In this document: positions 8,939 to 18,400 of the stretch, in pieces | Position numbering within the stretch: position 1 is the stretch's first letter | How the letters are laid out: every line of letters begins with the position of its first letter | Assembly (NCBI RefSeq): GCF_900636515.1 | Contig: NZ_LR134287.1 | Coordinates: 496,001 to 560,000 of the forward strand | Length of the DNA: 64,000 bases | Source: Neisseria animalis | Lineage (GTDB): Bacteria > Pseudomonadota > Gammaproteobacteria > Burkholderiales > Neisseriaceae | Direction of reading: 5' to 3' | Translations under genes and position numbers: made by a program | Notes under the pieces: generated by a model | Told to the model about the DNA's origin: nothing | Databases searched by the model: none | The model's input: only the letters and a program-made list of their open reading frames with translations

Positions 8939-10222
8939 ATGAAAGCAGATACAAAAATAACCGGCCGCGTGTTGTGGGCAAGTTTAATCGGAAGCTCGAT
9001 AGAGTGGTTTGATTATTTCCTGTACGGCACGGTGGCGGCATTAGTGTTCAATCAGCTGTTTTTTCCGGCAGAAGATCCTGCGGTGGGAACGATGTTGGCA
9101 TTTGCATCGTTTGCACTGTCGTTTTTCATACGCCCTTTCGGCGGTATTATTTTCAGTCATATCGGCGACAAAATCGGACGCAAGCAAACGCTGGTTTTAA
9201 CATTATCGCTAATGGGCGGTGCAACGGTACTGATGGGACTGCTGCCTACCTATCAGGCAATCGGCGTGGCTGCTCCGATTTTGATGGTTACTTTGCGGCT
9301 GGTTCAGGGCTTGGGAATCGGCGGAGAATGGGGCGGAGCAATGTTGTTGGCGGTCGAATATGCCCCTCCCGAGCGGCGGGGATTTTTCGGCAGCGTCCCG
9401 CAGATGGGTGTAACCATCGGTATGTTGTTGGCAACATTGGCATTGACGGTAATGAGTTTGCTGCCTGACGAAGATTTCCTGTCTTGGGGCTGGCGCGTAC
9501 CGTTTGTTTTAAGTGCGGTATTGGTGTTTTTGGGGCTGTGGATAAGGAAAGGAATTGATGAAACACCGTCTTTCAAGAAAAATCAGGCAGAAGGGAAAGT
9601 GGTTGCCGTTCCTTTGTTGGAAACTTTAAAAAACCATAAAAAAGAAGTGTTGGTTGCCGTCGGGGCAAAATTTGCGGAAACCGCACCGTTTTATATTATG
9701 TCCACATTTATCGTATTTTATGCGACCGGCAAACTGGCATTTGACCGTACAGAGGTATTGAACGCCGTAACGGTTGCGACAGTGGTAACAACTTTACTGA
9801 TTCCCGTTATGGGCGCGTTGTCCGATAAAATCGGCCGCAAAACGGTGTATGTCGGCGGCACATTGCTGATGATTGCCTATGCATTCCCTTACTTTTGGTT
9901 GCTGGAAGCGCAAACCTTTCCGATGTTGATGCTGGCAACTGTTGTCGGTTTGGGCGTGATTTGGGCTCCGACTACGGCAGTATTGGGGACGATGTTTTCA
10001 GAAATTTTTAAGAGTAATGTGCGTTATACCGGTATTTCTCTGGGTTATCAGATTGGTGCGGCATTGGCGGGAGGTACTGCACCTTTGGTGGCGACTTTCC
10101 TGCTGCGGGAGTTTGATTCTTATGTACCGATTGCCGCCTATATCGTATTTACGGGTATCGTTTCACTGTCGGCGGTTTGGGCGGTGCGCGAATATTCGGG
10201 CAAAGGTTTGGATGACGAGTAA
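8939..10222 (+). CDS. MFS transporter of the metabolite:H+ symporter (MHS) family
   Basis: Twelve-helix secondary transporter of the ProP/ShiA/KgtP group, probably importing a zwitterionic or organic acid substrate. Family signs are the opening GSSIEWFDYFLYGTVAAL, the RPFGGIIFSHIGDKIGRK loop after TM2-3, LRLVQGLGIGGEWGGAMLL in TM4 and the second-half repeat GALSDKIGRKTVY. Start chosen at ATG 8939, 6 bases after AGGAG (8928-8932); ATG 8936 and further upstream starts are also in frame. Its place between putP and a D-amino acid dehydrogenase gene suggests proline or betaine-like substrates, but specificity cannot be read from sequence. Confidence 0.88.
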   Translation: MKADTKITGRVLWASLIGSSIEWFDYFLYGTVAALVFNQLFFPAEDPAVGTMLAFASFALSFFIRPFGGIIFSHIGDKIGRKQTLVLTLSLMGGATVLMGLLPTYQAIGVAAPILMVTLRLVQGLGIGGEWGGAMLLAVEYAPPERRGFFGSVPQMGVTIGMLLATLALTVMSLLPDEDFLSWGWRVPFVLSAVLVFLGLWIRKGIDETPSFKKNQAEGKVVAVPLLETLKNHKKEVLVAVGAKFAETAPFYIMSTFIVFYATGKLAFDRTEVLNAVTVATVVTTLLIPVMGALSDKIGRKTVYVGGTLLMIAYAFPYFWLLEAQTFPMLMLATVVGLGVIWAPTTAVLGTMFSEIFKSNVRYTGISLGYQIGAALAGGTAPLVATFLLREFDSYVPIAAYIVFTGIVSLSAVWAVREYSGKGLDDE

Positions 10223-10379
10223 TGCCTGCGGAGGGAAGTTGACACTCCGGAAACAAAACCGGCAACTATTTGACTTGCCTTTCACAGTCCGAACCATTAA
10301 TTCATATACCGATAAGATTTATAAAAGAATAGCCTGCCATATTTTACGGACAAGTCGGGCTATCCTTATAAATATCCTG

Positions 10380-10415
10380 ATGCCGTCTGAACAGCGATTT
10401 TGCAGACGGCATTTT
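10380..10415 (+). terminator. DUS inverted-pair terminator of the MHS transporter
   Basis: ATGCCGTCTGAA pairs with TTTTGCAGACGGCAT; one arm is GAA-type and the other GCA-type. Confidence 0.7.
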
Positions 10416-10491
10416 CATGACCGCCGTCTGTAAATGACTGTATTTTTCATATTCTGATATGAATATATTTTTCCTTTACTAAAATATTTTT

Positions 10492-10504
10492 TCGTATAAA
10501 ATAA
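10492..10504 (+). promoter_or_regulatory. Shared AT-rich motif before brnQ
   Basis: TCGTATAAAATAA lies in a strongly AT-rich leader 77-89 bases before the brnQ start. A near-identical motif (8875-8887) lies 52-64 bases before the MHS transporter. Could be a -10 region (TATAAA/TATAGA) or a regulator site. Confidence 0.35.
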
Positions 10505-10580
10505 AAAAATATTAAAAATATATCCGCACCGGCCAAAAGAGACTTTTCAGCCCGGGTAGCGGTTGTTTCGAGGAGAAAAT

Positions 10581-11933
10581 ATGGTTCGGCACACGTTTAC
10601 TGCAAGGCAGTTTTTCACGCTTTCTTTTTTCTTGTTTGCAATGTTTCTCGGTGCAGGCAATATTATTTTTGCACCTGTGCTCGGACAGGCGGCAGGCAGT
10701 CATTTGTTTGAGGCGGTATCCGGTTTTTTGATTACCGGAGTCGGTCTGGTGCTGCTGGCCATCATTGCACTGGCGCGCAGCGGCGGTGCGGTGGAAAAGC
10801 TGGTGAACCGCGTGCATCCGACATTTGCGTTTTTTTATTGTGTCGCATTGTTTTTGGTACTCGGACCTGCTTATGTGATTCCGCGTACCGGTGCGGTGGT
10901 TTATGAAGTGGCGGTACTGCCGTTTGCCGGTGTGGTGCCGGAAGGAGTGTTCGATGGAACGCTGCTGGTGTTTTCTTTTGTATTCTTCGCGCTGACGGTA
11001 TATCTGACTGCCGACATCGGGAAAATGGTGCGGCGTGTCGGAGAAATCATTACACCTTGCTTTATCGGACTGCTGTTGGTGATTTTGGCTGTGTCGCTGG
11101 TCAAGCCGCTCGGTGCGGTCGGCATGCCTTCCGGAGATTATGCCGCCAATGCGTTCGGCAAAGGGTTTACCCAAGGCTATTTTACGATGGATGTTTTGGC
11201 AGCATTTGTATTCGGCAAAATTTTTCTTGATGCTACCCGTCGAACAGGCATCGGCAGCAGCGAGCTGAACAATGTATTTATCCGTTGCGGCATATTCAGT
11301 ATGCTTGCACTGGCGGCGGTTCAGGTTTCTTTGGCATGGATGGGGGCAACCAGCGTTTCGGTTTTGGGGCTGTCTGCCAACGGAGGGCAGGCTTTGACCG
11401 GTATCGTCGGGCTTCTGCTGGGACGTGCCGGCGTGTGGATTTTGGCGGTGGTGTTTTTTTTAACAGGCTTAACAACTGCCATCGGCTGTTTGAGTGCGGT
11501 GGCCGAGTATTTCAGCCGTAAGTTTACTGCTTTGTCCTATAAAGGTTGGGTGGCGGTATTCGGCATCATCAGCTTTTTCATCACCAATTTCGGCCTGACT
11601 TCGATTTTGAAGTTTTCCGCTCCCTTTTTATATTTCCTTTATCCGGTTTCGATTACGCTGATTGCGCTGGCTCTGCTGAACCGTTACATCGGCTATCGTT
11701 CGGTATATGTAGGAGCTGTGGGCGGAGCTGCTGTGATGGGATTTGCAGACGGCCTGAAAGAAGCGGGGCTGTTGCCGCAGGGTTTGGATACTGTAATGAC
11801 TCAATTCCTGCCGTTTTACGGTAACGGTATGGGTTGGATAACGGTAGCTTTGCTTGGCGGCGTACTCGGATACGCAGCGGAAAAAATATTCCGTTTAAGC
11901 GGCAGAATATTTGAAAACGAACCTATTTCCTGA
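10581..11933 (+). CDS. brnQ: BrnQ-type branched-chain amino acid:cation symporter
   Basis: Member of the LIVCS family, which moves Leu/Ile/Val with Na+ or H+. The 450-residue protein has about 12 membrane helices and the family opening FAMFLGAGNIIFAPVLGQAA, then GPAYVIPRTGAVVYEV in TM3 and GFADGLKEAG near the C-terminus. ATG 10581 is fixed by AGGAG at 10571-10575. Monocistronic by appearance. Located between the MHS transporter and the D-amino acid dehydrogenase genes, so a proline role is conceivable, but the family assignment only supports branched-chain substrates. Confidence 0.93.
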   Translation: MVRHTFTARQFFTLSFFLFAMFLGAGNIIFAPVLGQAAGSHLFEAVSGFLITGVGLVLLAIIALARSGGAVEKLVNRVHPTFAFFYCVALFLVLGPAYVIPRTGAVVYEVAVLPFAGVVPEGVFDGTLLVFSFVFFALTVYLTADIGKMVRRVGEIITPCFIGLLLVILAVSLVKPLGAVGMPSGDYAANAFGKGFTQGYFTMDVLAAFVFGKIFLDATRRTGIGSSELNNVFIRCGIFSMLALAAVQVSLAWMGATSVSVLGLSANGGQALTGIVGLLLGRAGVWILAVVFFLTGLTTAIGCLSAVAEYFSRKFTALSYKGWVAVFGIISFFITNFGLTSILKFSAPFLYFLYPVSITLIALALLNRYIGYRSVYVGAVGGAAVMGFADGLKEAGLLPQGLDTVMTQFLPFYGNGMGWITVALLGGVLGYAAEKIFRLSGRIFENEPIS

Positions 11934-12197
11934 CAGTAGGGTGTGGTCTTTTCAATTTGACCCGGTACAGTATTGCTGCACTTTGCCCGTACTCGGGCTG
12001 TTTGTGGTTTGCTGCTTCATCTCAAACTAAATTGATTTGACGGAAAACTATTATGCCGTCTGCAAAAAGCGGCGGAAAAAGCGGATTCTTTCATTCTTTT
12101 TAACCATAAGATGATGATTTATTTAGAAAATCACAAACAGTATGGCAGGAACGGAGACGGCTGATTCAACCGGATTTTTGAAGGCCGTGCAGAAGCA

Positions 12198-12806
12198 TCA
12201 GCCGTCCTTATTGACGGTGGGGTGGGAGCAAATCCAAAGAATCAGCGCATCACTCCCTCCTGCAACGCAGGCATGCCCCATACCGCTGTCGAAGTAGCAG
12301 CAGTCGCCCGCATAAAGCGTAACAGGCTGGTAGAAATCGGTATGGATGGTGATTTCACCTTCTAAGACATAGACAAACTCCTCTCCCTCATGCTGGAGCT
12401 TGGCAGGAAATTCCTTGATACTGCGGGCTTTTACCGTTGTCAGCAGCGGGACAAACTGCTTGTTTGTCAGTTCGCCGCACAATGGGCGGTAATCATACTG
12501 GGCAGTACGGTGGAGCGGAGCTTCTCCGGCGCGGGTAACGGCAAGTCTGCCGTTGGGGGCAGAATGTTGCTCTTCGTAAAACAGCTCGGCAACATGAATA
12601 TCCAAGCCGCGGGCAAGTGCGGCGATTTTCTCATAAGTAGGCGACAGTTGGCCTTTTTCGATTTTGGACAACGCAGAAACGGAAATACCGCTTTTTTCAC
12701 TGAGCTGCTGCAAAGTCTGCCCGCTCTGTTTGCGCAGGCGGTGCAGTTTGAGGGATAAAAAACTGCCGCTGTCTGCCGGTAAAGTATGGGGTTGCGTAAA
12801 CGGCAT
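12198..12806 (-). CDS. XRE-family regulator with C-terminal cupin domain
   Basis: The 202-residue protein has an N-terminal HTH_3 domain (about 19-73: LRKQSGQTLQQLSEKSGIS then SALSKIEKG) and a cupin_2 domain (about 115-195: EFVYVLEGEITIHTDFYQPV, YFDSGMGHACV). This architecture is typical of PuuR/SutR-like repressors that sense an amino acid or polyamine in the cupin. Divergent from the flavoprotein/reductase pair with about 100 bases between starts, so it most likely controls that pair and perhaps itself. The effector is unknown. Confidence 0.88.
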   Translation of the reverse strand: MPFTQPHTLPADSGSFLSLKLHRLRKQSGQTLQQLSEKSGISVSALSKIEKGQLSPTYEKIAALARGLDIHVAELFYEEQHSAPNGRLAVTRAGEAPLHRTAQYDYRPLCGELTNKQFVPLLTTVKARSIKEFPAKLQHEGEEFVYVLEGEITIHTDFYQPVTLYAGDCCYFDSGMGHACVAGGSDALILWICSHPTVNKDG

Positions 12807-12908
12807 AGTCGCATTCCTGTTTCAAAAAACTATTCTGTCGAAATTTTAACATATCCGCCGTTATTTTTTCCGATAAGGGAAAGAGCGGGCGTAAGGAGGA
12901 TTAATAAT

Positions 12909-14180
12909 ATGTCGGATACTCAATCCACAGTCATCGTTATCGGTGCAGGTATTGTCGGTATCAGCTGTGCGCTGCATTTGCAGAAACAAGGATACCGGGT
13001 AACGGTTATCGATCCTCGCGGAGTGGCGGGAGGTGCTTCGCACGGCAATGCGGGGCTGGTAGTTACCGGAGAGTGCGTGCCGCTGAGTACGCCCGAAATG
13101 GCAAAAGCTCTGCCCAAGTTGCTGCTGGATAGGAACAGCCCCTTGCAGATGGATTGGGCTTACGCGCCGAAAATGACAGGCTGGTTTTACCGTTTTTTGA
13201 GAGCGGGGACACCGCGCCAAGTGGAATATGCCGCCGCCAGCCTGAGCGCGCTGCTGGAAAAAGCCGCAGCAGCGCATTACGAATTGGCGGAACAGGCAGG
13301 GTGCTGCAACAGCATTACCCGCAGCGGCTGGCTGAAACTTTTTGAACGCGATGATACTTACCGCGCCGCCCGTGCCGACTTCGACCGTATGGAGCGTTTC
13401 GGTGTGCGCTGTGATTATATGGATGCAGCCGCCATTCAAGCCGCACAACCCAACCTTACCCCCGTATTCAAACATGCCGTCAACCATCCCGACACGCTGC
13501 AAATCGTCAACCCCGGCGGATATGTTAAAGCATTGGGCAGTTTGTTTTTACGACAGGGCGGGCAGTTTGTACAGGCGGAAATCGTCGGATTAACGTGTAA
13601 AGACCATCTGGTTACTGCCGCGCTCAGCCAAACAGAACGCTATGAGGCAGACGCTTTTGTTATCGCGGCAGGAGCATGGTCGAAAAAGCTGAGTGCCGAT
13701 ACCGGAACACCCGTACCTCTGGATACCGAACGCGGCTACCACATCGAAATCGACGTTGCGGCAGAACATACCGTCAGCAATCCTTTGTTTTGGGGCGAAC
13801 ATTCAGTGGTCATGTCGCCGGGCGGCGGCAGGCTGCGGATTACCAGCAGCGTGGAGTTTGCCGGCCTGCACAAAGCACCCGATTTCAGAAAGCTGGCGGC
13901 AAAGCGCAACGAGTTCCAACGTATCCACCGCCATCCTTTGGGAAAAATACGCGCCGAATGGCTGGGATTTCGGCCGTCTGTACCGGATTCCATTCCGGTT
14001 ATCGGCCGTGCCAACCGTGCTGAAAATACTTTTTTGGCTTTCGGTCACGGTCATATCGGACTGACCTTGGGGCCTCTGACCGGCAAAATTATTGCAGATT
14101 TGGTGGCAGGCATCTGCCCGAAGTTGATGTTGCACCCTACGCTCCCTCCCGTTTTGCCAACAAATAAGGAAATAAAATGA
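12909..14180 (+). CDS. FAD-dependent D-amino acid dehydrogenase-like oxidoreductase
   Basis: DAO/DadA-family flavoprotein that would oxidise an amino acid alpha to nitrogen. The 423-residue protein opens with the FAD Rossmann motif VIVIGAGIVGISCALHLQ (GAGIVG 12-17), followed by GGASHGNAGLV, and closes with a second FAD-contact segment (NTFLAFGHGHIGLTLGPLTG), the typical DadA arrangement. Start ATG 12909 follows AAGGAGGA (12893-12900). Its TGA overlaps the next ATG (ATGA), so the two are translationally coupled. Paired with a pyrroline-2-carboxylate reductase-like gene and close to putA, D-proline (or D-hydroxyproline) is the most economical substrate; this is inference. Confidence 0.87.
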   Translation: MSDTQSTVIVIGAGIVGISCALHLQKQGYRVTVIDPRGVAGGASHGNAGLVVTGECVPLSTPEMAKALPKLLLDRNSPLQMDWAYAPKMTGWFYRFLRAGTPRQVEYAAASLSALLEKAAAAHYELAEQAGCCNSITRSGWLKLFERDDTYRAARADFDRMERFGVRCDYMDAAAIQAAQPNLTPVFKHAVNHPDTLQIVNPGGYVKALGSLFLRQGGQFVQAEIVGLTCKDHLVTAALSQTERYEADAFVIAAGAWSKKLSADTGTPVPLDTERGYHIEIDVAAEHTVSNPLFWGEHSVVMSPGGGRLRITSSVEFAGLHKAPDFRKLAAKRNEFQRIHRHPLGKIRAEWLGFRPSVPDSIPVIGRANRAENTFLAFGHGHIGLTLGPLTGKIIADLVAGICPKLMLHPTLPPVLPTNKEIK

Positions 14181-15115
14181 AATTTTTCGATTACGAAACA
14201 ACCGGCAGCCGTCTGCCTTATCCCGCACTGATTGAAGCGGTGTTTCACATATTCAACGAAGGCTGCGAAGTACCGCGCCGCCACATTCATGCGGTGGACA
14301 GCAGCGATGCGGCCTCTACGCTGCTGATTATGCCTGCTTGGCAGAAAGATAAGTTTTTGGGTATCAAACACGTCACCATTTATCCCGAAAACGGCAAAAA
14401 ACACGGATTGTCGGGGCTGTTTTCTACTTATACGCTGTTTGATGCCGCCAACGGTATGCCGCTGGCAGTCATCGACGGCAACCAGATTACCTGCCGCCGT
14501 ACAGCGGCCGCTTCCGCGCTGGCGGCGCGTTATCTGGCACGCAAGGATGCGGAAACGCTGCTGATTTGCGGGTCGGGTAATGTGGCGGCAGAACTTGCGG
14601 CGGCTTATGCGGCCGTACGGAACATCCGTCGGGTGTACATATGGAACATCAATGAAAACGGCGCACAAAAGTTGGCGGAGCAGCTGCGCGGACAAGGTTT
14701 TGCGGCGGAAGCGGTTACAGATTTGCCGCGTGCGGTGGGTGCAAGCGATATTGTGAGTTGCGCCACACTTTCCACCGTGCCGCTGGTTTTGCGCGAATGG
14801 GTCAAGCCGGGTACGCACATCGACTTAATCGGCAGTTTCAAGCCGGAGATGCGTGAGTCGGATGATGCACTGTTTGCAGATACTTCGGTATTCGTCGATA
14901 CGGAAGAAGCATTGGACAAATCGGGCGATTTGCTGTCGCCGATGGCGGCGGGGGTCTTTACCCGAGAACAAGTCAGGGCGGATTTGGAAGACCTGTGTCG
15001 CGGCCGCCATGCCGGACGGATGTCCGACGAAGAAATCACGGTTTACAAGGCGGTCGGATCGGCCGCAGAGGATTTGGCGGCGGCGGTGCTGGTGTATCAG
15101 AACGGCAAGGACTAG
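14177..15115 (+). CDS. Ornithine cyclodeaminase/mu-crystallin family; likely delta1-pyrroline-2-carboxylate reductase
   Basis: NAD(P)-dependent enzyme of the OCD/mu-crystallin fold, 312 residues. Visible are a conserved Lys in GIKHVTIYPEN (K64), Arg in ITCRRTAAASALAA (R107/R108), a nucleotide motif ICGSGNVAAE (GSGNVA 132-137) and IDLIGSFKPEMRE (215-227). True ornithine cyclodeaminases carry a GGDCPGKTE-like segment at the last position (recall); the GSFKPEMRE form is typical of the reductase branch (LhpI-like) that reduces pyrroline-2-carboxylate to L-proline. Start overlaps the upstream stop by 4 nt. The product would feed PutA, encoded 370 bases downstream. Confidence 0.82.
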   Translation: MKFFDYETTGSRLPYPALIEAVFHIFNEGCEVPRRHIHAVDSSDAASTLLIMPAWQKDKFLGIKHVTIYPENGKKHGLSGLFSTYTLFDAANGMPLAVIDGNQITCRRTAAASALAARYLARKDAETLLICGSGNVAAELAAAYAAVRNIRRVYIWNINENGAQKLAEQLRGQGFAAEAVTDLPRAVGASDIVSCATLSTVPLVLREWVKPGTHIDLIGSFKPEMRESDDALFADTSVFVDTEEALDKSGDLLSPMAAGVFTREQVRADLEDLCRGRHAGRMSDEEITVYKAVGSAAEDLAAAVLVYQNGKD

Positions 15116-15141
15116 GTTTTCCGACCGTATTTGGCCGAAAT

Positions 15142-15211
15142 ATGCCGTCTGTAAAATACGCTTTTTATAAGGTATTGGAAACAAGACATCGGACATTTTT
15201 GCAGACGGCAT
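15142..15211 (+). terminator. DUS inverted pair after the reductase gene
   Basis: ATGCCGTCTGTAAAA and TTTTGCAGACGGCAT are separated by about 40 bases. A weak but plausible terminator for the two-gene operon. Confidence 0.5.
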
Positions 15212-15470
15212 ACTTCAGCAACAGACATAACTGTGAGTTGGGGTTATGCGGAAAATTATGCAGACAAAGCGGGTATGCTGTTTGTGTACTTTACTCTACT
15301 CCCTTATTCCCTGCTTTCTGCCTGTGCCGTACCGGCATATCCCAATCCTTTATCCGAAACGCTGAAAACACAATTTTTTGATATAAGCAGTTGTTCACTG
15401 CTGCTTAAACCGTCTAGAATTACGGTTGTAATTTACCGTAGCCGATAATTTGCTTACATTGTCTTAACCG
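15212..15470. other. putA leader region
   Basis: No gene. Presumably holds the putA promoter. TTGTAATTTACCG at 15425-15437 and TTGCTTACATTGTCT at 15450-15464 are the most promoter-like stretches, but I cannot place a convincing pair. Confidence 0.4.
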
Positions 15471-15486
15471 TCACGAAAGGCACATC

Positions 15487-18400
15487 ATGTTTGATTTCGC
15501 ATTCCCTTCACAAACGCCGTTACGCCAAGCCGTTACCGATGCCTACCGCCGCGATGAAACCGAAGCGGTACAGGATATGCTGCAACAGGCGCAGATGAGT
15601 GAGGACGAACGGCTGAATGCCGATGTGCTGGCACGCCGTCTGGTGACGCAGGTACGTGCGAGCCGTTCCAAATCCAGCGGCGTAGATGCGCTGATGCACG
15701 AGTTTTCACTCTCCAGCGAAGAAGGTGTGGCGTTGATGTGTCTGGCAGAGGCATTGCTGCGTATTCCCGACAATGCCACACGCAACAAACTGATTGCCGA
15801 CAAACTTTCAGACGGCAACTGGAAAAGCCATCTGAACAACAGCCCGAGCCTGTTTGTCAACGCCGCCGCATGGGGGCTGCTGATTACCGGCAAACTGACT
15901 ACGCCCGCCAACGAGCAAAGCCTCGGTTCGGCACTGACCCGCCTGCTGGGCAGGGGCGGCGAACCTTTAATCCGTAAAGGCGTGGACTACGCCATGCGTA
16001 TGCTGGGCAAGCAGTTCGTTACCGGACAAACCATAGAAGAAGCCCTGCAAAACGGCAAAGAGCGTGAAAAATCGGGCTACCGTTTTTCGTTTGACATGTT
16101 GGGCGAAGCGGCATTTACCCAAGCGGATGCCGACCGCTATTATCAGGATTATGTAACGGCCATCCACGCCATCGGCAAAGATGCGGCCGGGGCAGGCGTG
16201 TACGACGGCAACGGTATTTCGGTAAAACTCTCTGCCATCCATCCGCGTTATGCCCGCGCCCAACACGACCGCGTGATGGGCGAGCTGCTGCCGCGCCTGA
16301 AAGAGCTGTATCTTCTGGCCAAGCAATACAACATCGGCCTGAACATCGATGCCGAAGAGGCCAACCGTTTGGAACTCTCGCTGGATTTGATGGAAGCTCT
16401 GGTATCCGATCCCGATTTGGCAGGCTTCAACGGCATCGGTTTCGTGGTACAGGCATATCAGAAACGCTGCCCGTTTGTGATTGACTATCTGGTGGACTTG
16501 GCGCGCCGCAACAACCAAAAACTGATGATTCGTTTGGTAAAAGGCGCGTATTGGGACAGCGAAATCAAGTGGGCGCAGGTGGACGGTTTGAACGGCTATC
16601 CCGTCTATACCCGAAAAGTGCACACCGATATTTCCTACCTTGCCTGCGCGCGCAAACTTTTGGACGCGCAAGACGCGGTATTTCCGCAATTCGCCACCCA
16701 CAATGCCTACACCCTCGCCGCCATTTACGAAATGGGCAAAGGCAAGGATTTCGAACACCAATGTCTGCACGGCATGGGCGAAACGCTGTATGACCAAGTG
16801 GTCGGCGAGCAAAACCTCGGCCGCCGCGTCCGCATTTACGCGCCGGTGGGCACGCACGAAACCCTGCTCGCCTATCTGGTGCGCCGCCTGCTGGAAAACG
16901 GCGCGAACTCCTCTTTCGTCAACCAGATTGTCGATGAAAAAATCAGCATCGACGAACTCATCCGCAGTCCTTTCGACACCATCGCCGAACAAGGCATCCA
17001 CCTGCATGCCTCGCTGCCGCTGCCGCGCGAGTTATACGGCAAAGGCCGTCTGAATTCTCAGGGCGTTGATTTGAGCAATGAAAACGTATTGCAAAACCTG
17101 CAAGAACAGATGAACCGCGTGGCGGAACAAAGTTTTCAGACGGCCTCCATCATCAACGGACGGTTGCGCGAAGCGGGTGCGCCGCAAACAGTACATAATC
17201 CCGCCGACCACAACGATATTGTCGGCACGGTCAGCTTCGCCGATGCGGAGCTTGCCGCCGAAGCCGTAGCCGCCGCCGTAGCCGCGCAAACCGCATGGGC
17301 TGCCACGCCTGCCGCCGAACGCGCCGCCGCATTGCGCCGTTTCGCCGACTTATTGGAACAACACACGCCCGCGCTGATGATGCTGGCGGTACGCGAAGCA
17401 GGCAAAACGCTCAACAACGCCATTGCCGAAGTGCGTGAAGCCGTCGATTTCTGCCGTTACTACGCCGACGAAGCCGAACACACCCTGCCGGAAACCGCCC
17501 AAGGCATCGGCACCGTCGCCGCCATCAGCCCGTGGAACTTCCCGTTGGCGATTTTTACCGGCGAAGTAGTGGCGGCATTGGCGGCGGGCAACACCGTGGT
17601 CGCCAAACCCGCCGAACAAACCGGCCTGATTGCCGCTTATGCCGTATCGCTGATGCATCAGGCAGGCATTCCCGCCGACGCATTGCAACTCGTACTCGGT
17701 GCGGGCGATGTCGGTGCGGCGCTGACCGCCGATCCGCGCATCAACGGCGTGATTTTCACCGGTTCCACCGAAGTCGCGCGCCTGATTAACCAAACACTGG
17801 CCAAACGCGGAGACAATCCCGTACTCATCGCCGAAACCGGCGGCCAAAACGCCATGATTGTCGACTCCACCGCACTGGCCGAGCAGGTTTGCGCCGATGT
17901 GCTCAACTCCGCTTTCGACAGTGCCGGACAACGCTGCTCCGCCTTGCGGATTTTGTGCGTGCAGGAAGATGTAGCCGATCACATGATTGACATGATAAAA
18001 GGCGCGATGAACGAATTGACCGTAGGCAACCCGCGCCGTCTGAACACCGATGTCGGCCCCGTTATCGATACCGAAGCGCAGCAAAACCTGCTCGCCCACA
18101 TCGAAAAAATGAAACGTGCCGCCAAGTCTTATCACGAAATCAAAATTGCAGACGGCATCGATACCTCCCGCAGCACTTTTGTCGCCCCCGTATTGTTTGA
18201 ATTGAACAATCTCGACGAATTGCAGCGCGAAGTATTCGGCCCCGTGCTGCACATCGTCCGTTACCGCGCCGATGGACTCGACAGCCTCATCGGCCAAATC
18301 AACGCCAAAGGCTACGCCCTCACCCACGGCATCCACAGCCGCATCGGCAGCACGGTGGAGCACATCAAATCGCGCATCGAAGCGGGCAACGTCTATATCA

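Noticed and set aside
14177-15115. Assignment as true ornithine cyclodeaminase
   Set aside because: The late motif is of the reductase type and the neighbourhood is proline metabolism; argF lies elsewhere and has no link to this gene.
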